Part shown: piece after piece, positions 28,001-35,550 of the stretch
Numbering within the stretch: the stretch's first letter is position 1
How the letters are laid out: each line of letters opens with the position of its first letter
Assembly (NCBI GenBank): GCA_010906965.1
Contig: JAAFHB010000008.1
Span: forward strand, 1 to 51,806
Length of the DNA: 51,806 nt
Source of the DNA: Mariniphaga sp.
Lineage (GTDB): Bacteria; Bacteroidota; Bacteroidia; Bacteroidales; Prolixibacteraceae
Reading direction: 5' to 3'
Program-made: the position numbers and the translations under genes
Notes under the pieces: generated by a model
Told to the model about the DNA's origin: nothing
Database searches by the model: none
What the model saw: only the letters and a program-made list of their open reading frames with translations

Positions 28001-28043
28001 CGGCTGTTGATACTGAGAAAAGGAACTTGAAAAAATTCTTCAT
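25008..28043 (-). CDS. ccsBA: Fused cytochrome c biogenesis protein CcsBA (ResB-CcsA)
   Basis: A 1011-residue membrane protein of the system II cytochrome c assembly machinery. The N-terminal half (about 1-480) is ResB/CcsB-like, with helices near 10-30, 50-70 and 75-100 and a long periplasmic domain. The C-terminal half is CcsA, with multiple helices and the haem-binding WWD motif WGRYWGWDAKETWS near 915-928, plus flanking His (TIHVAI and SHMR). It exports haem and attaches it to CxxCH motifs. It is needed by the cytochrome c, CoxB and similar proteins encoded at 40-45.6 kb. Fusion of both halves is common in Bacteroidota. Confidence 0.95.
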   Translation of the reverse strand: MKNFFKFLFSVSTAGFLLLLFAFALGFATFVENSYGVDAARSMVYNSWWLELIMLLLTVNMIANFIIYKMYKPQKLTMGVFHLAFILVIIGAGVTRYLGSEGNVHIREGESTNIIVSAETKFNMAAEFQGAVQQISKSAKFTAGPGDQLSDKITIGGKEIAIKSVNYFVDAQRTVEADPNGEPMLELVYAQNGVMQTELLRSGQVVTPNGTTVGFNAEAAVRFTNTGDSLKLVSNDTISVMDMQGKDALKFPAGSSVACSEKVIYRTANTAIVVKRFLPAAKAVAIAGNGTPTGENALIVQLGDNQEKQLVTLWSSSMDETPKYSGTFEGVNYKMWIGPGETVLPFSLKLNDFVLERYPGSNSPSSYESHITLTDKDLGLNEDHKIFMNNVLKHRGYRFYQSSYDQDEKGTILSVNKDLAGTTITYLGYFLLFLGILLSIFNPKSHFYDLMKRASAGTSLVVIFLLSALTAGAVAPQPVSPAISKEFAKVWIQGHDGRIKPFSTLAYEVVMKVSRSESLEGQVPEQVVLGMAVNPQEWQQVEMIAISDDQILAKLGRKGGKASFSDFFDQQGNYKLANDVQIAYGKKPAERQGFDNDVIKVDDRLNVVYQVYHGDMLRIFPSPNPADLTWYAPGSKVPANFGPDSVLVASAFTFFIDAVRNGNQELSLQTISKVKSYQQQYGSSLIPGKTKQQLEILYNHVNIFKDLSGWYVLLGFVLLGFFFHALFTGKALRKKAVNYTVLGLFLGFLAHSAGLIVRGYVSGHMPWSNGYESMIYIAWAVMLAGLIFARRNPMVLAAASILSGLTLFVAQMSWLNPEITNLVPVLKSYWLTIHVAIITASYGFVGVSAIIGIINLLMAAFRNSSNQIRIKATVSQMTMISEAAMILGLYFLTIGTFLGGIWANESWGRYWGWDAKETWSLVTILVYGFISHMRMIPGFKGWFAFNLASVVGLLSVLMTYLGVNYYLSGLHSYGSGEGLKFPFAVLILFAVIGVIAYVAKMKDDKFNSITK

Positions 28044-28083
28044 TCGGATATTTATTTAGATTGCTAAAATAGAATAAAAAACG

Positions 28084-28109
28084 AAGGCCGGTGTTTGTTC
28101 ACCGGCCTT
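28084..28109 (-). terminator. Intrinsic terminator of alaS
   Basis: AAGGCCGGTG (28084-28093) pairs perfectly with CACCGGCCTT (28100-28109). On the minus strand it is followed by CGTTTTTTATT. It lies 21 bases past the alaS stop and separates alaS from ccsBA. Confidence 0.9.
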
Positions 28110-28130
28110 TGCAAAAGTATTTTAATCAGG

Positions 28131-30749
28131 CTATTTTAACAACCCCTTTGCATTTTGAATTAGTTGTGGTATTCCTGAAGGTTCTTTACCCCCGGCAGTC
28201 GCATAAAAGGCCTGTCCACCACCTCCGCCGTTGACAGCCTTGGCCAATTCGCGAATGATTGCACCAGCATTCAATCCACGTTCTTTGACAAGATTTTCGG
28301 AAATCATCACATGAACATTTGCCTTGCCATCGATCTCGGCAGCTAGCACCAAAAACAGATTTTCGACTTCACCTTTAAGCTGGAAAGCAATATCCTTGAT
28401 GATAGCAGCATTATCAACCTTTAGCTGTTGTGCCAGAAAGTTGATGCCGTTGACGTGTTCAACCTGAAGCAGCAGTTCTTTCTTCATTTTGCCGGCACTT
28501 TCCTTTTCGAAGGCTTCCACCTGTTTGGCAAGCGTGTTATATTTTGCAAATAATTCTTCTACAGCCCCTTTCAGATCAGCCGGATTATTGAAAATAGCAG
28601 CAACTTCCTTCAACGATTTTAAATGATTGCTGATATACTCGTCGGCTTTATCGGCGGTGATGGCCTCAATACGGCGTACACCGGCAGATATTGACCCTTC
28701 AGAAAGAATAACAAATTGTCCGATTGTTCCTGTCGACTCAACATGGCAACCTCCGCACAACTCCACCGATTCACCAAATTTGATTACACGTACATGATCA
28801 CCATATTTCTCTCCGAATAAAGCAATGGCACCCATCTTTTCGGCTTCAGCAATTGGTACTTCGCGATGTTCGTCGCGTTTATCGTTGGCACGGATCAACT
28901 CATTAACACGTATTTGAATTCGGGTAAGTTCCTCATCGGTAACTTTTTGAAAATGATTGAAGTCAAAGCGAAGGGAATCGGGCGATACCAGCGATCCTTT
29001 TTGCTCGATATGAGTTCCAAGGATTTCGCGAAGTGCGTGATCGAGCAAATGCGTTGCTGTATGATTATTCTCTGTTAGCCGGCGGTTCTTTCCATTCACT
29101 GCCGCAGTAAAGATTACTTCAGGATTGGCAGGAAGTTCTTTCGACAGGTGAACAGTGAGGTTGTTTTCCTTCACGGTATCGAAGATCTCTGTCTTTTTAC
29201 CGTTTGATTCAATTATACCTTCATCGCCAACCTGACCACCGGATTCGGCATAAAATGGGGTGGTATTGAAGACTAACTGATAAAATTCCCCTTTCTTACC
29301 TTTCACTTTCCGGTAACGGTTAATTTTCACTTTCGTTTCAAGGGTATCGTATCCAACAAATCCGTCACCTCCGGCTTGTTGCAATTCGATCCAGTCACCT
29401 GTTTCGAGTTGGGTTGCGCTTCGTGAACGGTTTTTCTGGGCTTCCATCGCCAATTCAAACCCGGCACGGTTAACCGTGAGTTCTTGTTCGCGCAGAATCA
29501 GTTCGGTAAGATCGAGTGGAAATCCAAAGGTGTCGTATAGTTCGAAAGCAACATTTCCGTCGACTTCCGTCCCTTTTTTCTTCTTGGTGTCTTCTATAAT
29601 ATTATCAAGCAACTTGATACCCGTTTCGAGTGTACGCAGGAAAGAGTCCTCCTCTTCGCGAATCACATTCACTACCAACTCCTGCTGTTTGATCAGTTCA
29701 GGGAATGCTTCACCCATATTTTCAGTCAATACTTTTACCAACTGATGAATAAATGGTTTTCTGAAACCAAGGAAAGTATAACCGTAACGTACAGCACGCC
29801 GCAAAATACGACGAATGACGTAACCAGCTTTGTTATTCGAAGGTAGCTGACCATCTGTAATAGCAAATGAGATAGCGCGTAAATGATCGGCAATCACACG
29901 CATGGCGATGTCCGATTTTTCGTCGGTTCCATATCTTTTACCAGCCAGGTGAGCAATCTCAGTAATCACATTCTGAAACACGTCGGTATCGTAATTCGAT
30001 TGTTTTTCCTGAATCACCATGCATAATCGCTCAAATCCCATTCCCGTATCAACATGTTTGGCGGGAAGTTCTTCGAGCTGGCCATTGGCTTTTCGGTTGA
30101 ACTGAATAAAGACAAGGTTCCATATTTCGATAACCTGTGGATGACCTTCGTTTACAAGGTCACGTCCGGCAATCTTTGCTTTTTCATCCTCATTGCGAAT
30201 GTCGACATGTATTTCGGAGCAAGGACCGCATGGGCCTGAATCGCCCATTTCCCAGAAATTGTCTTTTTTATTCCCTTTCAGGATGCGATCTTCGGGAAGG
30301 TATTTAAACCATAAATCGTGTGCCTCGGTATCCATTGGAACACCATCTTTTTCATCACCTTCAAATATAGTTACATACAACTTATCTACAGGGATTTTAT
30401 ACACATCAACCAGTAATTCCCATGCCCAGTCGATCGCTTCTTTCTTAAAATAGTTGCCAAACGACCAGTTACCTAACATCTCAAACATCGTGTGATGATA
30501 CGTGTCGTGGCCCACTTCCTCAAGGTCGTTATGTTTTCCGGAAACACGCAGACATTTCTGTGAATCAGCAACACGGGGATGATTTGCGGGTGAATTACCA
30601 AGAAAAATATCTTTGAACTGGTTCATTCCGGCATTTGTAAACATCAGGGTTGGGTCATTTTTAACAACCATTGGCGCTGAGGTTACAATTGTATGCTCTT
30701 TTGAAGCAAAAAAATCAAGAAATGTTTGACGTATCTGTTTTGAATTCAT
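28131..30749 (-). CDS. alaS: Alanyl-tRNA synthetase
   Basis: An 872-residue class II aminoacyl-tRNA synthetase. Class II motif 1 is near the start and [12 protein letters not shown] is seen at about 40-51. The editing domain has [11 protein letters not shown] and [13 protein letters not shown], which give the zinc-binding His/Cys set used to hydrolyse mischarged Ser- and Gly-tRNA. The C-Ala domain ends with [15 protein letters not shown]. It faces the M23 peptidase gene divergently across about 180 bases. A minus-strand TAATTTTG (30878-30871) could be its promoter, with a long leader of about 115 bases. Confidence 0.98.
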   Translation of the reverse strand: MNSKQIRQTFLDFFASKEHTIVTSAPMVVKNDPTLMFTNAGMNQFKDIFLGNSPANHPRVADSQKCLRVSGKHNDLEEVGHDTYHHTMFEMLGNWSFGNYFKKEAIDWAWELLVDVYKIPVDKLYVTIFEGDEKDGVPMDTEAHDLWFKYLPEDRILKGNKKDNFWEMGDSGPCGPCSEIHVDIRNEDEKAKIAGRDLVNEGHPQVIEIWNLVFIQFNRKANGQLEELPAKHVDTGMGFERLCMVIQEKQSNYDTDVFQNVITEIAHLAGKRYGTDEKSDIAMRVIADHLRAISFAITDGQLPSNNKAGYVIRRILRRAVRYGYTFLGFRKPFIHQLVKVLTENMGEAFPELIKQQELVVNVIREEEDSFLRTLETGIKLLDNIIEDTKKKKGTEVDGNVAFELYDTFGFPLDLTELILREQELTVNRAGFELAMEAQKNRSRSATQLETGDWIELQQAGGDGFVGYDTLETKVKINRYRKVKGKKGEFYQLVFNTTPFYAESGGQVGDEGIIESNGKKTEIFDTVKENNLTVHLSKELPANPEVIFTAAVNGKNRRLTENNHTATHLLDHALREILGTHIEQKGSLVSPDSLRFDFNHFQKVTDEELTRIQIRVNELIRANDKRDEHREVPIAEAEKMGAIALFGEKYGDHVRVIKFGESVELCGGCHVESTGTIGQFVILSEGSISAGVRRIEAITADKADEYISNHLKSLKEVAAIFNNPADLKGAVEELFAKYNTLAKQVEAFEKESAGKMKKELLLQVEHVNGINFLAQQLKVDNAAIIKDIAFQLKGEVENLFLVLAAEIDGKANVHVMISENLVKERGLNAGAIIRELAKAVNGGGGGQAFYATAGGKEPSGIPQLIQNAKGLLK

Positions 30750-30866
30750 ATTAAATGATGTGTTAAAAAACCTTTAAAATCAATATTCCGAAAGAATTTT
30801 TGGAATCAAAAAAGAATTATTTTCATAGATTTGTAATCCTTCATACGAAACTGATTTTCTTAAAAC

Positions 30867-30897
30867 GTTGCAAAATTAGATTATTTCGCTAATTTTG
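30867..30897 (+). promoter_or_regulatory. Promoter of the M23-merR-nif3 operon
   Basis: TTG (30868-30870), a 19-base spacer and TAATTTTG (30890-30897) match the consensus. The spacer contains CAAAATTAG (30871-30879), the exact inverse of CTAATTTTG (30889-30897). The minus strand therefore also carries TAATTTTG pointing at alaS, with a weaker TGG in the -33 position. Confidence 0.65.
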
Positions 30898-30930
30898 GCC
30901 ATAGAGAATCAAAATAAAAGAGATATATAG

Positions 30931-31899
30931 ATGGGTAAAACCAATTACAGATTCAATCCCGACACCCTAAGCTTTGATAAAATTGAACGAAACATCAAAA
31001 CGCTTGTGCGTAAGATGCTCGGTTATGTGTCAACTGGACTAGTCTCAGGAATGATCTTTTTCTTTATTTTCATCCAGTTTTTCGATCCACCCCAAACAAA
31101 AAGACTGAAACGGCAAAATGAGCAGTTGCTTTCACAGTATAATCTGATGAATAAGGACTTCGAGAAGGTTACGAAAGTACTTGAAGATATTCAGAATCGT
31201 GATGATAATATTTACAGGGTGATTTTTGAAGCAGAACCTATCCCCTCATCGGTGCGGATGGCAGGTTTTGGCGGCTCAAACCGGTATTCGAAACTGGAGG
31301 AAATGGATAATTCAGAGTTGATTATCAGCACTACCCGTAAACTTGACATCCTTTCCAAGCAGGTTTTTGTTCAGGCCAAATCGTACGACGAAGTGGCCAA
31401 GATGGCTTTGAACAAAGAGAAAATGATTGCAAGCATGCCATCCATCATGCCCGTATCGAACAGGGATCTAAAACAGACCGCCTCAGGTTGGGGAATGCGG
31501 ATTCATCCGATCTACAAAATCCCACGTTTCCATTACGGAATGGATTTTACGGCTGTTACCGGGACTGATGTTTTTGCCACTGGAATAGGTGTTGTCAAAA
31601 TGGCATCGCGCGAAACCGGTTATGGAAATGAAGTTGTAATTGATCACGGTTTTGGATACGAGACCCTGTATGCCCATATGAGCAAGATTAATGTCAAGGT
31701 TGGACAAAAGGTAAATCGCGGCGATATAATTGGCTTTGTGGGCAGTACCGGAACATCTACCGCTCCTCACCTTCATTATGAAGTAAGCAAGAACGGTGTA
31801 AAAGTAAATCCTCAAAACTATTATTTTCAGGATCTTACTCCTTTAGAATACGAAAAGATGATTTCTATCTCATCAAATATGGGACAAAGCTTCGACTAA
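30931..31899 (+). CDS. M23 family metallopeptidase, membrane-anchored
   Basis: A 322-residue protein with a cytoplasmic N-terminus, one membrane helix (about 36-56, GYVSTGLVSGMIFFFIFIQF), a coiled coil (about 60-95) and a LytM/M23 peptidase domain (about 190-300). The zinc ligands are visible in HYGMDF and HLHYEV, with HGFGYETLYAHMS between them, so the active site appears intact. Such proteins cut cross-links or glycine bridges in peptidoglycan, or activate amidases. It leads a plus-strand run with merR, nif3 and the zinc-ribbon gene. Confidence 0.93.
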   Translation: MGKTNYRFNPDTLSFDKIERNIKTLVRKMLGYVSTGLVSGMIFFFIFIQFFDPPQTKRLKRQNEQLLSQYNLMNKDFEKVTKVLEDIQNRDDNIYRVIFEAEPIPSSVRMAGFGGSNRYSKLEEMDNSELIISTTRKLDILSKQVFVQAKSYDEVAKMALNKEKMIASMPSIMPVSNRDLKQTASGWGMRIHPIYKIPRFHYGMDFTAVTGTDVFATGIGVVKMASRETGYGNEVVIDHGFGYETLYAHMSKINVKVGQKVNRGDIIGFVGSTGTSTAPHLHYEVSKNGVKVNPQNYYFQDLTPLEYEKMISISSNMGQSFD

Positions 31900-31911
31900 A
31901 AACCAAATACT

Positions 31912-32247
31912 GTGGCATTCAAGGAACCGAAATCAGAAAAGCATTACTATTCCATCGGCGAAGTCGCCGGGAAGTTTGGACTCGCCCCGTCGACATTACG
32001 TTTCTGGGAGAAAGAGTTTGATACGATCAAACCTTTTAAAAATAAAAAGGGAGACCGGTTTTATACGCAGGAAGACATTGACCATCTTTCGCTTATCAAT
32101 CATCTGGTTAAAGAACGTGGGATGACCTTAAAAGGTGCTAAAACCAAAATCAAGGAGAACAAGACGGAGACAGAAAACACCTTCGAGATTGTTCAAAAAT
32201 TGCAGATGATCAAAAGTTACCTGCTCGAAATAAAAGACGAGTTATGA
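31912..32247 (+). CDS. MerR family transcriptional regulator
   Basis: A 111-residue regulator starting with GTG 12 bases after the peptidase gene. The HTH is YYSIGEVAGKFGLAPSTLRFWEKEF (about 12-36), followed by GDRFYTQEDIDHLSLI. It lacks the Cys residues and long dimer helix of the metal- or drug-sensing members, so it may be one of the short MerR proteins of Bacteroidota with no known inducer. There is no divergent target in the classic position. Confidence 0.88.
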   Translation: MAFKEPKSEKHYYSIGEVAGKFGLAPSTLRFWEKEFDTIKPFKNKKGDRFYTQEDIDHLSLINHLVKERGMTLKGAKTKIKENKTETENTFEIVQKLQMIKSYLLEIKDEL

Positions 32248-32314
32248 TCCGGTAATCTTTTCTGAATTCTTTCGAATCATCCTTTCTAATTATATTACAA
32301 TAACTTAATTTACT

Positions 32315-33418
32315 ATGACTATCAAGGAGATCATCAGTTATCTTGAGTCTGTTGCCCCTCCTGCTTATCAGGAATCGTATGACAATGCCGGGCTCATCAT
32401 CGGCGATCCGGAAACAACAATCACTTCGGCGCTTATCACGCTTGACGTCACTGAGGCAGTTATAGATGAGGCAATAGAATTTGGGTGCGAACTCATTATT
32501 TCACATCACCCTATCCTTTTTAACGGTATCAAACGGCTCAACGGAAATACCTATGTAGAAAGGTGCGTGATTAAGGCAATTAAAAGCGACATTGCAATTT
32601 ATGCGGCACACACCAACCTCGACAGCGTCATGGGTGGTGTAAATTCAAAAATCTGCGAGAAAATTGGATTAACAAATACACGTATCCTTTCACCGGCAAA
32701 AGATCAGCTCCTTAAGCTGGTCACTTTTATTCCGGAAGATCATCTTGACAAAGTTCGTGAAGCGGTTTTTGCTGTAGGAGCCGGCGAGATTGGAAAATAC
32801 GATAAATGTAGTTTCAGCACCGAAGGATCAGGAACCTTCAGAGGTGGTGACGGGGCCAATCCGTATGTGGGCGAGAAAGGGGAATTTCATTTCGAAAAAG
32901 AAGCGCGCTTCGAAACTATTCTTCTAAAACATTCCAAAAGTCCGGTAGTCAACGCTTTGTTAAAGGCGCATCCTTACGAAGAGGTCGCCTATGATCTTTA
33001 TCCCCTCGAAAATACTTTACCTGAAGTTGGTGCAGGAATGATTGGCGAACTCCCCGGAGCCGAAAACGAAGTTGATTTTCTGTCACGGTTACTCGACATT
33101 TTCGGATGTAAAACAATCAGGCACACCTATTTATTGGGAAAACCGGTGAAGAAAGTGGCCGTTTGTGGTGGGTCAGGTAGTTTTCTTTTACCTGCTGCGA
33201 TTGCCGCCGGTGCCGACATCTTTGTAACAGCCGACATGAAGTACCACGATTTTTTTGAAGCGGAAGAGAAAATCATTGTAGCCGATATTGGACACTACGA
33301 AAGTGAGCAGTTCACGAAGGAGCTTTTTTATGAAATACTTATAAAAAAATTCCCTAACTTTGCACTCCGTTTATCGGAAGTTAAATCGAACCCTGTATTG
33401 TATCTTTGTCAGAGGTAA
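32315..33418 (+). CDS. Nif3-like dinuclear metal-centre protein
   Basis: A 367-residue protein of the NIF3/YbgI family. The metal ligands are visible: SHHPILF near 64-70, AHTNLDSVMGGVN near 98-110 and DIGHYESEQF near the end. The centre of the protein (about 130-240) is the extra PII/CutA-like domain found in longer members. The family forms toroidal hexamers and is linked to GTP cyclohydrolase-like or DNA-related functions, but none is proven. It is followed 21 bases later by the zinc-ribbon gene, an association seen across Bacteroidota. Confidence 0.92.
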   Translation: MTIKEIISYLESVAPPAYQESYDNAGLIIGDPETTITSALITLDVTEAVIDEAIEFGCELIISHHPILFNGIKRLNGNTYVERCVIKAIKSDIAIYAAHTNLDSVMGGVNSKICEKIGLTNTRILSPAKDQLLKLVTFIPEDHLDKVREAVFAVGAGEIGKYDKCSFSTEGSGTFRGGDGANPYVGEKGEFHFEKEARFETILLKHSKSPVVNALLKAHPYEEVAYDLYPLENTLPEVGAGMIGELPGAENEVDFLSRLLDIFGCKTIRHTYLLGKPVKKVAVCGGSGSFLLPAAIAAGADIFVTADMKYHDFFEAEEKIIVADIGHYESEQFTKELFYEILIKKFPNFALRLSEVKSNPVLYLCQR

Positions 33419-33439
33419 CAAAATTGTAAATTTCAGTAT

Positions 33440-34231
33440 ATGCCAGCAAATAATATCAAATCGACCGAAGGAAAAGAGGTTTCTGTTCAGGAGAAACTAA
33501 AGATGCTCTATGAGCTTCAAACTGTTGCATCAGAGATAGATAAGATCAACACTTTACGCGGCGAACTCCCATTGGAAGTTCAGGATCTCGAAGACGAGAT
33601 TGTCGGACTTAAGACCCGTCTTACCAATTACAGTGACGAAATCAAAACACTGAACCTCGCCATCAGTAATAAGAAGACTGAGATTAAAGAATCGAAGATT
33701 AAAATCGAAAAATATAAAGAACAGCAAGAAAACGTTCGGAATAACCGCGAATTCGATTCTCTTTCGAAAGAAATCGAGTTTCAGACACTTGAAATCGAGC
33801 TTTCTGAAAAAAAAATCCGTGAGTTTACGATCGAAATCAAATCTAAAACAGAATCTTCCGATTCTTCAGAAAAACTTCTGAAAGAACGCGAAGAAGATTT
33901 GATCAGAAAGAAAAAAGAGTTGCAGGAAATCACGGCCGAAACGGCTGTTGAGGAAGATAAATTAAGAAGCAAAGTAACCAAAATTGAAAGTCTAATCGAA
34001 GATCGTCTTGTAATGGCATTCAACCGTATTCGCAAAAATGCACGTAACGGGCTTTCTGTAGTGACGGTACAGCGTGATGCATGTGGTGGTTGTTTCAATA
34101 AAATTCCGCCGCAACGTCAATTGGATATCGCATCAAGGAAGAAGATTATTGTCTGCGAGTATTGCGGTAGAATTTTGGTTGATAAAGATATTGCTACTCC
34201 ACTCGAAGAGTTAGAAAATCCGGTTTTATAA
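33440..34231 (+). CDS. Coiled-coil protein with C4-type zinc ribbon
   Basis: A 263-residue protein. Residues 10-190 are an almost continuous coiled coil rich in Glu, Lys, Ser and Ile. The C-terminal part has CGGC (in DACGGCFNKIPPQRQ) and CEYC (in VCEYCGRIL), four Cys that form a zinc ribbon. Related proteins occur in most bacteria beside nif3-like genes. No function is established. A hairpin with T-run follows (34257-34287), so this is the end of the operon. Confidence 0.9.
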   Translation: MPANNIKSTEGKEVSVQEKLKMLYELQTVASEIDKINTLRGELPLEVQDLEDEIVGLKTRLTNYSDEIKTLNLAISNKKTEIKESKIKIEKYKEQQENVRNNREFDSLSKEIEFQTLEIELSEKKIREFTIEIKSKTESSDSSEKLLKEREEDLIRKKKELQEITAETAVEEDKLRSKVTKIESLIEDRLVMAFNRIRKNARNGLSVVTVQRDACGGCFNKIPPQRQLDIASRKKIIVCEYCGRILVDKDIATPLEELENPVL

Positions 34232-34256
34232 TTAGGTAAAGCCATCCATAATATTT

Positions 34257-34287
34257 AAACCCGCTGAATTTCAGTGGGTTTTATTTT
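34257..34287 (+). terminator. Terminator of the M23-merR-nif3-zinc ribbon operon
   Basis: AACCCGCTGA pairs with TCAGTGGGTT (one G-T wobble), followed by TTATTTTTG on the plus strand. It lies 26 bases past the stop at 34231. Confidence 0.8.
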
Positions 34288-34353
34288 TGAAAACAAGTTG
34301 AATGAAGAAGAAACTCAATTTCCTTTCTCATCTACAATTGATGGATTCGTAAT

Positions 34354-34788
34354 TTATCCTATTTTCGAACTGTCAAATTGTTTGATATTCAATTTGTCTT
34401 TTGGTAAAATCGTTTTTGGTAAAACCAAATCCCCGTTCAGATCGCGTCGAACAAGAATCACTTTGCAATTCTCGAGTTCGCAGTATCCCAGATCATAGCA
34501 AAAGAAGTAGACCCGATTGTTTCGCGCAGTGTATGAGCAGGTAAAATAATCGAAGCGATAACCTTTTTTTTGCAAATCGTTCAGGAGAACAGTTGTTTTC
34601 CCTTCAGGATTGAGTGCGGTTAAGATAGAATAGTTCTTCTTAAGAATTCGGTTGATTATTCTTATTACTTTGTTCGAATCAATGAGTTGTCGGTTATTGA
34701 AGGCACTTCGACATTGATCATTACAAAATTTTTGGTCGGCCCGACCTCTCAGTGGTTCATTACATTCAAGACATTTACGATCGCTCAT
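34354..34788 (-). CDS. Small zinc-finger protein of unknown function
   Basis: A 144-residue protein. The N-terminus has a four-Cys finger, CLECNEPLRGRADQKFCNDQC (about 5-25, spacing CxxC...CxxxC), followed by RSAFNN. The rest is a mixed alpha/beta domain with Tyr- and Phe-rich strands (FDYFTCSYTARNN) and no known motif. Similar short proteins are common in Bacteroidota. It is divergent to ssb. A TATTTTTG element on the minus strand (34881-34874) could be its promoter. Confidence 0.75.
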   Translation of the reverse strand: MSDRKCLECNEPLRGRADQKFCNDQCRSAFNNRQLIDSNKVIRIINRILKKNYSILTALNPEGKTTVLLNDLQKKGYRFDYFTCSYTARNNRVYFFCYDLGYCELENCKVILVRRDLNGDLVLPKTILPKDKLNIKQFDSSKIG

Positions 34789-34884
34789 AACATATCATTC
34801 AGGAGGTTATACATAGTCTATGCCCAAAATCGCCAGATTAGAATATCGCTTTTGGTTTTAGTCTACTAATATACAAAAATATAT

Positions 34885-34951
34885 CCGATTAAAACCGATT
34901 TTAAACGATTATTTTCGAAAGTATTCGTAAGCATCCGGTTATCATACGATT
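34885..34951. repeat. Phased CGATT repeats between the zinc-finger gene and ssb
   Basis: CCGATT (34885-34890), CCGATT (34895-34900) and ACGATT (34905-34910) repeat exactly every 10 bases, one helical turn. A fourth CGATT sits at 34947-34951. They lie between two divergent genes and could be a binding array. Confidence 0.6.
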
Positions 34952-34977
34952 GAGATAACAGTGTTGAATTAGCTTTG
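34950..34977 (+). promoter_or_regulatory. Possible promoter of ssb
   Basis: TTG (34950-34952) and TAGCTTTG (34970-34977) fit the boxes, but the spacer is only 17 bases. The ATG at 35018 follows 40 bases later. Confidence 0.45.
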
Positions 34978-35017
34978 AGTTATAAAATTTTTGTTTAATA
35001 ATTTAAACGTTATAACC

Positions 35018-35362
35018 ATGAATGCATTAAAAAACAGTGTCAGGCTTATCGGCCATTTGGGCGACAACCCAAAAATGAGAAAGTTGGACAGCGAAAAAAC
35101 CGTAGCTAGTTTTTCTGTTGCAACGAATGAAGACTATCGCGACCACGATGGTAACAAAAAGTCAGAAACAACATGGCACAAATTGGTGGCATGGGGAAAG
35201 CAGGCTGAAGTTGCAGAAAAATACCTGAAGAAAGGATCTGAAGTTGCAATTGAGGGAAAATTGACCAACCGATCATATGAAGATAAAAATGGGGAGACCC
35301 ACTTTGTCTCCGAAATTGTTGTAAATTCAATTCTGGTTCTCGATAAAAAGTCAGAGAATTAA
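35018..35362 (+). CDS. ssb: Single-stranded DNA-binding protein without acidic tail
   Basis: A 114-residue OB-fold protein from the ATG at 35018. LIGHLGDNPKMRKL, VASFSVATNEDY and ETTWHKLVAWGKQAEVAEKYLKKG are the usual SSB blocks, with VAIEGKLTNRSYEDKNG after them. It ends at LVLDKKSEN, with no flexible linker and no acidic DDDIPF tip. That tip recruits partner proteins in housekeeping SSBs, so this looks like an accessory paralogue. No phage or plasmid genes are nearby. A strong hairpin ends the gene. Confidence 0.92.
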   Translation: MNALKNSVRLIGHLGDNPKMRKLDSEKTVASFSVATNEDYRDHDGNKKSETTWHKLVAWGKQAEVAEKYLKKGSEVAIEGKLTNRSYEDKNGETHFVSEIVVNSILVLDKKSEN

Positions 35363-35387
35363 TCTCTGATTCATTTTTTACAGGGAC

Positions 35388-35432
35388 AAAAGAGAAAGCC
35401 TTCATCTGAAAATGGTGAAGGCTTTCTCTTTT
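35388..35432. terminator. Long hairpin terminator after ssb
   Basis: AAAAGAGAAAGCCTTCA (35388-35404) pairs perfectly with TGAAGGCTTTCTCTTTT (35416-35432) around an 11-base loop. It has T-runs on both sides, so it may also stop transcription coming from tex on the other strand. Confidence 0.85.
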
Positions 35433-35550
35433 AATCGTTTGTTAAACAATAGTTTCAGCATATTGTCAAAGTCTAATTCTTAAACCTTATCGTAAATGTC
35501 AATCTATTGTTGTGGAGATATAATATAAACGTGGTAAAAAAAATCTGAGA

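Noticed and set aside
34274..34498. 74-residue frame on the plus strand
   Set aside because: It begins inside the operon terminator and overlaps the zinc-finger gene on the other strand.
35018..35362. SSB as a sign of a prophage
   Set aside because: No phage structural, lysis or replication genes occur around it.
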